Assembly: GCF_004023625.1 (NCBI RefSeq) | Contig: NZ_RPDJ01000011.1 | Location: forward strand, 186,001 to 250,000 | Reading direction: 5' to 3' | DNA from: Streptomyces cavernae | GTDB taxonomy: Bacteria; Actinomycetota; Actinomycetes; Streptomycetales; Streptomycetaceae | Length of the DNA: 64,000 nt | Shown here: positions 1 through 8,048 of the stretch, piece after piece | How the letters are laid out: each line of letters starts with the position of its first letter | How positions within the stretch are numbered: position 1 is the stretch's first letter | The notes under the pieces: model-generated | Databases searched by the model: none | Told to the model about the DNA's origin: nothing | Seen by the model: only the letters and a program-made list of their open reading frames with translations | Program-made: the position numbers and the translations under genes

Positions 1-506
1 TCGGCGATCTGGAGCAGGTCGGGGCCCGGCATCAGATCTTCGCGGATGCGTTCCTCCAGAGTGATGAGGAGCTCGCCCACGCGATCGAACTCATCTTCCA
101 GTTCGACCGGGTCGTAGTTCAAGCTACGACAAGTGTCTACGACGGCCAGCGCCAGGTCGTGCCCGATGTGCGCATTGATGCCCGCCAGCGCGAACTGCAT
201 GGGCCGTACTCCTGGATGGCGGCGAAACTGGAAGAGCGGCCGCCAGCAGGCCGGTGGACGGCGCCCTTCCGCTACCGCGTCGACGGCCTCGAGATAGCGC
301 TCCGCGAACCGTACGTCCAGCGTCATCGCGGCTCGTACGTCCCGGAAGTACCCTGCGTCCAGGCGATGTCGGACCTCTTCGGTGACGGTGAGGTAGACGC
401 GGTTGAAGACCGCGAGCCCATCCCTTTCCGGCCATTCCTCGGCGAAACTGCGCATCCGGGAGACCACGGTGTCCACATGAGTCGTGGACTGTTCCAACAG
501 CACCAT
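1..506 (-). CDS. DUF5995 family protein (3' end outside the window)
   Basis: Reading from ATG at 506 the product begins MVLLEQSTTHVDTVVSRMRS and stays open to the left edge, so about 168 N-terminal residues are present and the C-terminus is missing. Segments such as VFNRVYLTVTEEV, AMTLDVRFAERYLEAVDA, CWRPLFQ and FALAGINAHIGHDLALAVVDTC match my memory of the DUF5995 family of actinobacteria, whose biochemical role is unknown. The NAHIGHDLALA segment with two histidines is the most conserved part and could bind a metal, which is inference. An in-frame TAG lies just upstream of the ATG, so the start is well bounded. Divergent from the GH6 gene across about 100 bp. Confidence 0.75.
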   Translation of the reverse strand, partial: MVLLEQSTTHVDTVVSRMRSFAEEWPERDGLAVFNRVYLTVTEEVRHRLDAGYFRDVRAAMTLDVRFAERYLEAVDAVAEGRRPPACWRPLFQFRRHPGVRPMQFALAGINAHIGHDLALAVVDTCRSLNYDPVELEDEFDRVGELLITLEERIREDLMPGPDLLQIA

Positions 507-605
507 GGGGGCAGGGTCCCAGGCCTAAGGTGGCCCGAGTGACAGCGGGCCGGGCCCTTCCCCGAAACGGGGGACACGTCCGGTGGACAGGAGGGGGGAC
601 TTCAG

Positions 606-1799
606 GTGTCAGGCCAACGTGCCCAGCGCCTGGCCAAACGCCGGGCCGCGCACCGACGCGCCAATCAGCGGGGTGCCATGGTCGCCGCCGCTTCCGTGGT
701 GGTCGCCGTCGGCACCGCCATGGGGCTGGTGTCCGCACTCGACGACAACGACGGCGCGGACGAGGCCCGTCCGCTGCTGACCCGGTCGCCGAGCCTGGAG
801 CCGCTGCCCGCGGTGCCGACCCCGTCGCCGTCGAAGACCTCCGCCTCGCCCTCCCCTTCGAAGTCCTCGGCCAAACCGAGCCCCACGCCCTCGAAGACGA
901 AGAAGAAAAGGACCACGACGACCCGGACCGTGTACGCCGGGCTCTACCGGTACCCCGAGTCCCGGGTCGTCGACTGGGTCGAGTCCAATCCGAACGACCC
1001 GCGGACGGCCGTCATCAGGTCGCGGATAGCGGACCAGCCGGCCGCCGTCTGGTTCGCCGACTACACCCCGGACAACATCACCTCCAGGGTCCGCGCCGTG
1101 ACCTCGGCCGCGGCCAACCAGGGCCGGGTTCCGGTCGTGGTCCCGTACACGATCCCGGGGCGCGACTGCGGCGGGGCTTCTCAAGGCGGGGCGCCGGACC
1201 TGGGGGCGTACGACGCCTGGATCGACAAGTTCGCCGCAGGCCTGGGCACGCGCGAGGTGATCGTGATACTCGAGCCGGACTCGATCGCCCAGGCCGACGA
1301 CTGTCTCTCGGACGGTGACCGGGCGAACCGCTTCGCCTCGTTGGCGCGCGCGGGCCGGGTCATGAAGGCGGCCAACCCCAACGCCCGGGTCTACTACGAC
1401 GCCGGGCACTCCGAGTGGAACTCGGCCGGCGCCATCGCGGCGCTCCTGAAGCAGGCGGGCGCCGCGTCCGCCGAGTCGTCGGACGGAATCTTCAGCAACG
1501 TCTCCAACTTCAACGCCACCGGTGCGGAGGTCGCCTACACCCGGCAGGTGCTGTCCGCGATGGGCGGGCCCGCGAGCCTCGGCGCCGTCATTGACACCAG
1601 CCGCAACGGGAACGGCGCACCGCCCAACGGCGAATGGTGCGACCCCGCCGGCCGCGCGCTCGGCAAGGCGCCGACCCTGGCCACCGGAGAGGCCCGGATC
1701 GACGGCTATCTGTGGGTGAAACTGCCGGGCGAGTCCGACGGCTGCAAGGGTGCACCGGGGACCTTCTCACCGGACTACGCCTACGATTTGGCGCAATAG
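606..1799 (+). CDS. Glycoside hydrolase family 6 (cellulase), secreted or membrane-anchored
   Basis: 397 residues from GTG, with an AGGAGGGG ribosome-binding site near 590. The N-terminus is very basic (about residues 1-23), followed by a hydrophobic segment (about 25-45) that serves as signal or anchor, then a Pro/Ser/Thr/Lys-rich linker to about residue 105. The rest is a GH6 catalytic domain: YAGLYRYP near its start, VVPYTIPGRDCGG with the acid-catalyst-type Asp, VIVILEPDSIA with the second conserved Asp, and YDAGHSEW. GH6 enzymes cleave beta-1,4-glucan with inversion, as endoglucanase or cellobiohydrolase; the sequence does not decide which. No carbohydrate-binding module is present. A strong hairpin follows the stop. 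Confidence 0.9.
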   Translation: MSGQRAQRLAKRRAAHRRANQRGAMVAAASVVVAVGTAMGLVSALDDNDGADEARPLLTRSPSLEPLPAVPTPSPSKTSASPSPSKSSAKPSPTPSKTKKKRTTTTRTVYAGLYRYPESRVVDWVESNPNDPRTAVIRSRIADQPAAVWFADYTPDNITSRVRAVTSAAANQGRVPVVVPYTIPGRDCGGASQGGAPDLGAYDAWIDKFAAGLGTREVIVILEPDSIAQADDCLSDGDRANRFASLARAGRVMKAANPNARVYYDAGHSEWNSAGAIAALLKQAGAASAESSDGIFSNVSNFNATGAEVAYTRQVLSAMGGPASLGAVIDTSRNGNGAPPNGEWCDPAGRALGKAPTLATGEARIDGYLWVKLPGESDGCKGAPGTFSPDYAYDLAQ

Positions 1800-1821
1800 C
1801 CGCGATCGCACCGCACTGAAA

Positions 1822-1856
1822 CCGTGGTCCCCCCGCCCGAGGCGGGGGGACCACGG
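1822..1856. terminator. Strong hairpin after the GH6 gene
   Basis: A perfect 16-bp stem (1822-1837 with 1841-1856, beginning ccgtggtcc) closes a 3-nt loop. It is flanked by AAA on the left and TTT on the right, so it can terminate transcription in either direction. It lies 23 bp after the GH6 stop codon. Confidence 0.85.
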
Positions 1857-2200
1857 CTTTCCGCGCACCGACTTCGCAGTCGGGCCCTGTGAAGCCCTGT
1901 CGAGCCCTTCGCGAGCGCGGCGGGTGGTCGTGCGCTCCCCGTCCGATCCCCGTGTGCGCGCCGTCCCCTGCGGGCCTAGCCCTGCCTAGCCCTGTGGGCC
2001 TACCCCTTTCCGCCTCCGTGTGCGCCCTTCGTGTGCGCCGGCGGTCGACGGAGCGGAAGGCGCGCGCCTTTCGGTCACCCTTCTGATCAATCAACGCATT
2101 CATGAATCTTTGCCGGAAGGATTGTCACGTGTAACGGTGGGCTCTACTCTCACACGGTCTTACTCATGAACTCCGTTCACATACATGATTGGAGCGCTCG
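1857..2200. other. Intergenic region upstream of the alginate-lyase-family gene
   Basis: No convincing gene. Its right end (about 2080-2190) is markedly AT-richer than its surroundings and probably holds the promoter and control sites of the downstream gene. It contains the perfect 10-bp palindrome ATTCATGAAT at 2099-2108 and the related TCATGAAC at 2164-2171, plausible but unproven protein-binding sites. I could not fix a -10/-35 pair with confidence. Confidence 0.4.
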
Positions 2201-3466
2201 ATGAGTGCAAGACCCCGCCTCGCCGCTCTCCTCGCGGCAGTGACGGCGCTCGTGGCCGTCGTCGTCCCCACCGCCTCGGCCCACCCGGAGCCCGAGGTCC
2301 CGAAGACCGCCGTCCTCGACGGCGAACGGCTCAAGCGGACCAAATTACGGCTCGACCGCGGTGATCCCCTCCTGCGGCGGGCGCTCCGGCAGCTCACCAC
2401 ACGCGCCGACACCTGGCTCGACAAGGGACCCTGGACCGTCGTCGACAAACCGCGGCCCGCGCCGGGCGGCGACGTCCACGACTACCTCAGCCAGGCGCCC
2501 TACTGGTGGCCCTCGCAGCCCAGGACCACCGACAACCCGTGGGGCTGCCCCTACGTCCAGCGCGACGGCGAGCGCAACCCGGAGGTCGACACCGGCACCG
2601 ACCGCCAGGACGTCGAGAAGGTCTTCGACTCCACCTACGACCTCTCCCTCGCCTGGTACTACACCGGCAAGCGGAAGTACGCCGAGAAGGCCGCGTCCGT
2701 GCTGCGCACCTGGTTCCTCGACCGCGCCACTCGGATGAACCCCAACCTGGACCACGCCCAGTTCATCCCCTGCAAGTACGACGGCCGGGCCATCGGCATC
2801 ATCGACTTCTCGCAGTCGTACACGAGCATCCTGGACGCGATCGCCATCCTGGACACGGGCGCCCCCGGCTGGTCCCGCAAGGACCGCTCGGCCATGCGGG
2901 CCTGGAACGACGACTTCCTCGACTGGCTGGTCACCAGCGACTTCGGCAAACAGGAGGCCGCCGCGACCAACAACCACGGCACCTTCTACGACATGCAGGT
3001 CGCCGCCCTCGCGTATGTGACCGGGGACAGGGCGCTGGCCCGCCGTACCGTCCTGGACGCCCGCACCAGGCGCATCGACCCGCAGATCGCCGCGGACGGC
3101 AGCCAGCCGCAGGAGCTCACCCGGACGCGCAGCTGGCACTACTCGACCTTCGACCTCGTCGCGTACACACGGCTGGCCGCGATCGGAAAGCACGTGGGCG
3201 CGGACCTGTGGTCGTATGAGGGGCCTGCCGGGCAGAGCGTGTTCAAGGCCGTCGACTACCTGCTGCCCTACGCCTCGGGAGCCGCCCGATGGCCCCACCC
3301 CGAACTCGACTTCCGTCGCTACGCGGCCACCGACGTGGTGCACGCGGCGGCCGACGCCGGGGATGCCAGGGCGCGGGCCGTGGTCCCACGGCTGGAACCG
3401 CCGCCCGGTGGTGACCTGTGGCTCCTGAGGCCGGCGGCCGAGCAGCTGGACTCGCTCGCCGGGTGA
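2201..3466 (+). CDS. Secreted alginate-lyase-family protein (PF05426 type) with a TTA codon
   Basis: 421 residues from ATG at 2201, preceded by TTGGAG at 2189-2194; a TTG start at 2189 is less likely because it lies in that ribosome-binding site. Residues 1-28 are a signal peptide (LAALLAAVTALVAVVVPTASA, cleavage before HPEPE). The mature part carries DYLSQAPYWWPS, YDLSLAWYYTGKRKYAEKA and the histidine motif NNHGTFYDMQ, all typical of the alginate lyase superfamily, which cleaves uronate-containing polysaccharides by beta-elimination. The true substrate is not deducible. Codon 49 is TTA (2345-2347), the rare codon read by the bldA tRNA, so translation is probably tied to development. It stands alone, divergent from nothing. 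Confidence 0.85.
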   Translation: MSARPRLAALLAAVTALVAVVVPTASAHPEPEVPKTAVLDGERLKRTKLRLDRGDPLLRRALRQLTTRADTWLDKGPWTVVDKPRPAPGGDVHDYLSQAPYWWPSQPRTTDNPWGCPYVQRDGERNPEVDTGTDRQDVEKVFDSTYDLSLAWYYTGKRKYAEKAASVLRTWFLDRATRMNPNLDHAQFIPCKYDGRAIGIIDFSQSYTSILDAIAILDTGAPGWSRKDRSAMRAWNDDFLDWLVTSDFGKQEAAATNNHGTFYDMQVAALAYVTGDRALARRTVLDARTRRIDPQIAADGSQPQELTRTRSWHYSTFDLVAYTRLAAIGKHVGADLWSYEGPAGQSVFKAVDYLLPYASGAARWPHPELDFRRYAATDVVHAAADAGDARARAVVPRLEPPPGGDLWLLRPAAEQLDSLAG

Positions 3467-3502
3467 GAGCCGGCACGGCCTGAGGGTTGGGAGCCGGTTC
3501 CG

Positions 3503-3550
3503 CCTGGGGGCTGAGCGCAGGCACGGCCTGGGGGCTGAGCGCAGGCACGG
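3503..3550. repeat. 24-bp perfect tandem repeat, two copies
   Basis: Two identical 24-bp units (3503-3526 and 3527-3550) beginning cctgggggctgagcg, with a degenerate copy just upstream overlapping the end of the lyase gene (about 3470-3502). They lie in the gap between the lyase gene and the convergent MFS gene. The rest of the gap to 3740 is low-complexity GC-rich DNA with no gene I can support. Confidence 0.8.
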
Positions 3551-3740
3551 CCTGAAGAGGCCGCGGGCGGAGCGACTGGTGCGGACGGAGTGACGGTCCG
3601 GGCGGAGGGATGGGGCCGGGCGGAGGGACGGGTCGGGGCGGGGGACGCGTGCGGGTCGAGCGGCCGCTGGGGCTGAGGGGAGCGAGCGACTCCTCGGAGT
3701 GCCGGCCCTCACCCAAGGCCGCCCGCTGCACGGCGAAGGC

Positions 3741-4958
3741 TCAGCCCTGCGGCCCCGGCACCGAGGGCTCGGTCGCCTTCGGCTGCCGGGTCGTGCCCGG
3801 CCGTTCCCCCGTCCGCAGGACGCCCGCCCCGACCGTCAGCCCCGCCGCCAGCACCGTCACCAGCCCGAACGACACCACCAGGCTGGTCGCCTGGGCCAGG
3901 GCGCCGATCGCGGACGGGGCGATCAGCCCCGAGGTGTAGGTGATGGTGGCGACACCCGCGATCGCCAGGCTCGGATTGGGCCCGCTGCGTCCGGCCGCCG
4001 CGAACGCGAGCGGTACCACCACGGCGATGCCCAGGCCCAGCAGCGCGAAGCCGGTCAGCGCCGCCACCGGGTTGCCGGCGAGGACCACCAGCAGCCCGCC
4101 CAGCGTGGCCAGGAACCCGCCCACGCGAACCGTGCGCACGGCGCCGTACCGGTCCACCACCGCGTCACCCGCGAACCGGGCCAGCGCCATGGTGAGGGTG
4201 AAACCGGTGGTGGAGGCGGCCGCGAGTCCTGCCGAGGTGCCGAGCTGGTCGCGCAGGTACACCGCCGACCAGTCCAGGCTGGCGCCCTCCGCGAACACCG
4301 CGCAGAAGCCGACGGCGCCGATCAGCAGCGCGGACCGGGGCGGCAACGCGAACCGTGGCGGTGGCTCCTCCTCCTGCGCGGGCCGCAGGTCGAGCACCCA
4401 CCGGCAAGCCGTCATACCCAGCACCGTCAGCGTCGCGGCCGCCAGCGCGTGGTGCAGGCGGGCGTCGGAACCGAGGTGCGCGGCGAGGGTGCCGGCCGCC
4501 GAGCCGACCAGGGCGCCCGCGCTCCACATACCGTGCAGCCCGGACATGATCGACTTGCCGAGCCGGTTCTCGACCTCGACACCGAGCGCGTTCATCGCCA
4601 CGTCCGCCATGCCGGCCGTGGCGCCGTACACGAACAGCGCCAGGCAGAGAGTGAGCAGGTTCGGGGCGAGGGACGGCAGGACCAGCGCGAGGGTCCACAG
4701 GGAGATCAGTCCCCGCAGGGCGGAACGGGCCCCGAAGTGGTGGCTGACCCATCCCGCCAGCGGCATCGCCACGGACGCGCCGATCGCGGGGAAGGCCAGC
4801 GCCAGGCCCAGCTGGCCGGGCCCCACAGAGGCGTGGTCCGCGATCCACGGGACCCGGGTCGCGAACGAGCCGGTCACCGCGCCGTGCACCGCGAACACGG
4901 CGGCCACGGCGTACCGTGCCCGCTTCAGCTCGCGTTCGTCGTCGACCACTTCGCTCAC
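3741..4958 (-). CDS. MFS transporter, sugar/proton symporter-like
   Basis: 405 residues from GTG at 4958, with GGGGAGGAG upstream. About twelve hydrophobic helices are visible, starting with YAVAAVFAVHGAVTGSFATR. The N-terminal half has the MFS-type WVSHHFGARSALRG loop after helix 2. The sequence resembles the YbjJ/FucP-like group, which handles sugars and small organic compounds, but the substrate cannot be deduced. It is divergent from a ROK-family regulator across 137 bp, which suggests that the regulator controls this transporter in response to a sugar or sugar derivative. Confidence 0.82.
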   Translation of the reverse strand: MSEVVDDERELKRARYAVAAVFAVHGAVTGSFATRVPWIADHASVGPGQLGLALAFPAIGASVAMPLAGWVSHHFGARSALRGLISLWTLALVLPSLAPNLLTLCLALFVYGATAGMADVAMNALGVEVENRLGKSIMSGLHGMWSAGALVGSAAGTLAAHLGSDARLHHALAAATLTVLGMTACRWVLDLRPAQEEEPPPRFALPPRSALLIGAVGFCAVFAEGASLDWSAVYLRDQLGTSAGLAAASTTGFTLTMALARFAGDAVVDRYGAVRTVRVGGFLATLGGLLVVLAGNPVAALTGFALLGLGIAVVVPLAFAAAGRSGPNPSLAIAGVATITYTSGLIAPSAIGALAQATSLVVSFGLVTVLAAGLTVGAGVLRTGERPGTTRQPKATEPSVPGPQG

Positions 4959-5006
4959 TTCGTCGCTCCTCCCCAGCGTTACCGGCCGGCCTGCCGCCGT
5001 AAACTA

Positions 5007-5019
5007 GCAGGGACCCTGC
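5007..5019. promoter_or_regulatory. Candidate ROK-regulator operator
   Basis: GCAGGG-A-CCCTGC is a perfect 13-bp inverted repeat in the 137-bp gap between the divergent MFS and ROK genes, in the locally AT-rich stretch gtaaactagcag...gatagatac. Its position makes it the best candidate binding site for the adjacent regulator. Binding itself is inference. Confidence 0.4.
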
Positions 5020-5095
5020 CTGATAGATACTTGGTTATCGGCCACGGCCGACAGCCGCCCCGGCTGAGTGCCCACCGATCTGGGAGGATCCCGGC

Positions 5096-6316
5096 ATGCC
5101 CGCATCCCCGAGCACCGCCCGGGCCATCAACGACCGGCTCGCCCTGCGCCTGCTGCAGCAGGAAGGCCCCTTGACGGCCGGACAACTGAAACAGCTCACC
5201 GGCCTTTCCCGGCCGACCGTCGCCGACCTGGTCGACCGTCTCTCGGCCGCCGGACTGATCACCGTGGTGGGGGAGTCGGGGGAACAACGACGCGGCCCGA
5301 ACGCCCGGCTCTACGGGATCGTCGCCCGCCTCGCACACCTGGCCGCGCTGGACGTGCGCACCGAGGGCGTCTCCGTCGTCGTCTCCGACCTGGTGGGCGA
5401 GGTTCTGGTCCGGGCCTCGGTGCCGATCGGCGACGACGCGGGGACCGGGGCCGCCGTCGAGCAGGCGGTGACGCTGGTGGAACGCGCCGCGAAGGAGGCC
5501 GACGCGGACCGGCTGCACACCATCGGGATCGGTGCGCCGGGACTGATCGACCCCGTGACCGGGGATCTCCGCGATTCCACCGGCCTGCCCGCCTGGCACC
5601 GGCGCCTCGTGGCGGCCCTCCAGGAACGGCTCCCCGCGCGCGTCCTCGTCGAGAACGAGACCAATCTGGCGGCACTCGCGGAACAGCGCGACGGCGCCGC
5701 GCGCGACCGGGACACCTTCGTCCTGCTGTGGCTGGGCCAGGGGATCGGCGCGGCCGTGATGCTGGACGGGGTACTGAGGCGGGGTGCTTCCGGGGGTGCG
5801 GGAGAGATCGGCTTCCTGCCGGTACCGGGGACAGCGGGCCTTCCGTCGGCGACGGGCTGCGACGGCGGCTACCACTCGCTGGCCGGGGCCGCGGCGGTAT
5901 GCGCGCTGGCGGGGGAGTACGGGCTCGCGGCAGGGGCGGGGGCGGGGACTGGGGCCGGCACCGCGGCTGCCGCAGACGATGCCGCGGCCGTGGTCCGGGA
6001 GGCGGTGGCGGCACACGGGGACCCAGCGGCCGGCCGCTTCCTCGACGCCCTCGCCGACCGGGTAGCCCTCGGCGCCGCGTCCGTGGTCGCCGTGCTCGAC
6101 CCCGGATGCGTGGTGCTGGCCGGAGATGTGGGCCGGGCGGGCGGTGAGGTACTGGCCACCCGCGTCGAGGAGCGGTTGGCCGCGATGTCGCCGCTGCGCA
6201 CGGAGGTCCGGGCAAGCACCCTGGGCGGCGGCGCGGTCCTGCTCGGGGCGCTGCTCACGGCACGGGAGGGGGCGCAGGACGAGTTGTTCGGAGTCGGTGA
6301 GGGCGGCAGACCGTAG
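5096..6316 (+). CDS. ROK-family transcriptional regulator lacking the zinc ligands
   Basis: 406 residues from ATG, with GGGAGGATC upstream. Residues about 15-65 form a winged helix (LTAGQLKQLTGLSRPTVADLVDRL). The rest is a ROK/ASKHA domain with GIGAPGLIDPVTGDL, VENETNLAALAE and LGQGIGAAVMLDG. In typical ROK proteins a His (GEIGH) and a CxCGxxGC cluster bind zinc; here the first reads GEIGFLPV and the second is reduced to PSATGCDGGYHSLAG, so the zinc site appears lost. A Gly/Ala-rich insertion (about residues 278-300) follows. It probably controls the divergent MFS gene; the effector is unknown. Confidence 0.85.
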   Translation: MPASPSTARAINDRLALRLLQQEGPLTAGQLKQLTGLSRPTVADLVDRLSAAGLITVVGESGEQRRGPNARLYGIVARLAHLAALDVRTEGVSVVVSDLVGEVLVRASVPIGDDAGTGAAVEQAVTLVERAAKEADADRLHTIGIGAPGLIDPVTGDLRDSTGLPAWHRRLVAALQERLPARVLVENETNLAALAEQRDGAARDRDTFVLLWLGQGIGAAVMLDGVLRRGASGGAGEIGFLPVPGTAGLPSATGCDGGYHSLAGAAAVCALAGEYGLAAGAGAGTGAGTAAAADDAAAVVREAVAAHGDPAAGRFLDALADRVALGAASVVAVLDPGCVVLAGDVGRAGGEVLATRVEERLAAMSPLRTEVRASTLGGGAVLLGALLTAREGAQDELFGVGEGGRP

Positions 6317-6339
6317 CAGGGTGGAGCCCCCGGGGCCGG

Positions 6340-6515
6340 GGCCGAGCCATCCGGGTATGGGGCGAGCTCCCGTGTATGGGGCGGGCAGAGCGAGCCATCC
6401 GGGTGGTGCGGGGCGGGCCACTCGGGTGCGGGGTGAGCCATCCGGGTACAGGGCGGGCCACTCGCGTACGGGGCGAGCTGCTCGCCCAGGGGGGCGGACT
6501 TGCGTACGGGGTGAG
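6340..6515. repeat. Degenerate GC-rich minisatellite at the 3' end of the ECF sigma remnant
   Basis: Repeats of roughly 19-21 bp built on gagccatccgggta, gggcgggccactcg and tacggggcgag run from just after the ROK stop into the end of the recognisable sigma-factor homology. The copies differ in length, so they preserve no reading frame. The array separates the convergent ROK and sigma genes. Confidence 0.7.
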
Positions 6516-6521
6516 CCACCA

Positions 6522-6990
6522 CGGCCCGCCGGTAGATCTGACGGCAGTTGGCCTCGCCGATGTCCAGGACGCCGGCGATCTCCCGGTGGCCGTAGGCGAA
6601 GGCCTCCCGCAGCACGTACACCGCCCGTTCGGTCGGGGTGAGCCGCTCCAGCAGGGTCAGCAGTGCCAGGGAGACGGCGTCACGCTGCTCGGCGGATTCC
6701 AGAGGGCCGAGTGTTCCGTCCGAGGTCAGCACCGGCTCCGGCAGCCAGGGCCCGACGTACTCCTCCCGCCGGGCGCGGGCCGAGGTGAGCCTGGTCAGAC
6801 AGAGATTGGTGACGACCTTGGCGAGCCAGGCGCCCGGCTGCTCGATGTCCGTGCGATCGGCGGCGCTCCAGCGCAGATACGCGTCCTGCACGGCGTCCTC
6901 GGCCTCCCAGGCCGAGCCCAGCAGACGGTAGGCAAGACCGAACAGCCGGGGGCGGTGGCTTTCGGAGACCTCGACATCCGTCACGTTCAC
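6522..6990 (-). pseudogene. ECF sigma factor (SigJ/ECF41-like), C-terminally broken
   Basis: From GTG at 6990 (or GTG at 6984) the product reads VNVTDVEVSESHRPRLFGLAYRLLGSAWEAEDAV..., with intact sigma region 2 (YRLLGSAWEAEDAVQDAYLRW, WLAKVVTNLCLTRLTS) and region 4 (LERLTPTERAVYVLREAFAYGHREIAGVLDIGEANCRQIYRRAV). Homology stops near 6522. ECF41 proteins normally finish region 4 and continue for over 100 residues as a SnoaL-like domain; here the frame runs into the minisatellite and then, still open, through the antisense strand of the ROK gene to 5869. The gene looks truncated. Whether the shortened region 2-4 product is still active cannot be told. No clear ribosome-binding site is visible. 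Confidence 0.7.
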
Positions 6991-7167
6991 ACAGACTGCC
7001 AGAAGCCGCGCCGACGTCCGAGCCGCCCTCCGCCGTTGTCCGGCTGCTCTCCGGCGGCGTCCGCGGGGCCCTGTAAACGCGTGGCGACTCCCTGTGAGCC
7101 AGCCCACAGTCGTTCACCCGCATGGCCGCCGATCAGACGTGGCACACTGTGTTCGTATCACAAGCAG

Positions 7168-7292
7168 CGCACTCCGGGGTCGGTGAAAGTCCGAACCGGC
7201 GGTTACAGTCCGCGACCCGGTCGCTTCCAGCGGCCGGTTGACCAGGTGAAATTCCTGGACCGACGGTTAAAGTCCGGATGGGAGGCAGTGCG
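7168..7292 (+). promoter_or_regulatory. FMN riboswitch (RFN element)
   Basis: All conserved blocks of the RFN element are present in order: the closing stem GCGCAC (7168-7173) pairing with GTGCGC (7287-7292), ggtcggtgaaagtccgaacc, the ccggcggttacagtc block, the variable arm, accaggtgaaattcctgg, accgacggttaaagtccgg and atgggaggcagtgcg. FMN binding normally represses the riboflavin genes that follow. The 150 nt between the aptamer and the ribE start contain further small hairpins (for example around 7365-7378) that may serve as the expression platform, most likely controlling translation initiation. Confidence 0.95.
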
Positions 7293-7445
7293 CGGCGGAC
7301 GGGTATGTGTGCGCGTCGCCGTAACGGGTCGTCGTCCAGCGAGGACGGAAACCGGCCGGGGCGATGCTCCGATTGCCGGTCCGCGAAGTCTGTCGACATC
7401 GACAGCCCCGGAGTCCGTGCCCGAAGAGGCAGGAGGACCCGGGAA

Positions 7446-8048
7446 GTGTTCACCGGAATCGTCGAAGAACTGGGCGAGATCACGGCCGTCGAGGTCCTCG
7501 ACGACGCCTCCCGTTTCCGGCTCCGCGGCCCCGTGGTCACCGAAGGCGCCCACCACGGCGACTCCATCGCGGTCAACGGCGTCTGCCTGACGGTGGTGGA
7601 CCACGAGGGCGACGAGTTCACCGCCGACGTCATGGCGGAGACCCTCAACCGCTCCAGCCTCGGAGCCCTCGGCGTCGGCTCCCGCGTCAACCTGGAGCGG
7701 CCCATGGCCGTCGGCGCCCGCCTCGGCGGTCACATCGTCCAGGGCCATGTGGACGGCACCGGCACGGTCCTCGAACGCAAGCCGTCCGAGAACTGGGAGA
7801 TCGTGAAGATCTCGCTCCCCGCCGACCTGACCCGCTACGTGGTCGAGAAGGGGTCCATCACGGTCGACGGCATCAGCCTCACCGTCGTCGACGCCGGCCC
7901 CGACTACTTCACCGTCAGCCTCATCCCGACGACCCTCGACCTGACCACGCTGGGCCTGAAGCAGCCCGGCGACCCGGTCAACCTGGAGGTCGACGTGATC
8001 GCCAAGTACGTCGAGCGACTGCTGGGCAGTCAGGGGGCGGCCAAGTGA
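7446..8048 (+). CDS. ribE: Riboflavin synthase, alpha subunit
   Basis: 200 residues from GTG at 7446, with AGGAGGA at 7431-7437. The product starts MFTGIVEELGEI, the invariant N-terminus of riboflavin synthase. It has the usual two lumazine-binding barrels: residues 1 to about 87, and from about 97 on, starting GHIVQGHVDGTG. The enzyme converts two molecules of 6,7-dimethyl-8-ribityllumazine to riboflavin plus the pyrimidinedione substrate of RibH. It is the first gene after the FMN riboswitch, and its stop overlaps the ribM start by 4 nt (GTGA). Length is normal. Confidence 0.95.
   Translation: MFTGIVEELGEITAVEVLDDASRFRLRGPVVTEGAHHGDSIAVNGVCLTVVDHEGDEFTADVMAETLNRSSLGALGVGSRVNLERPMAVGARLGGHIVQGHVDGTGTVLERKPSENWEIVKISLPADLTRYVVEKGSITVDGISLTVVDAGPDYFTVSLIPTTLDLTTLGLKQPGDPVNLEVDVIAKYVERLLGSQGAAK

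Noticed and set aside
609..1409. 266-codon minus-strand frame opposite the GH6 gene
   Set aside because: No family motif, and the plus-strand GH6 domain is complete.
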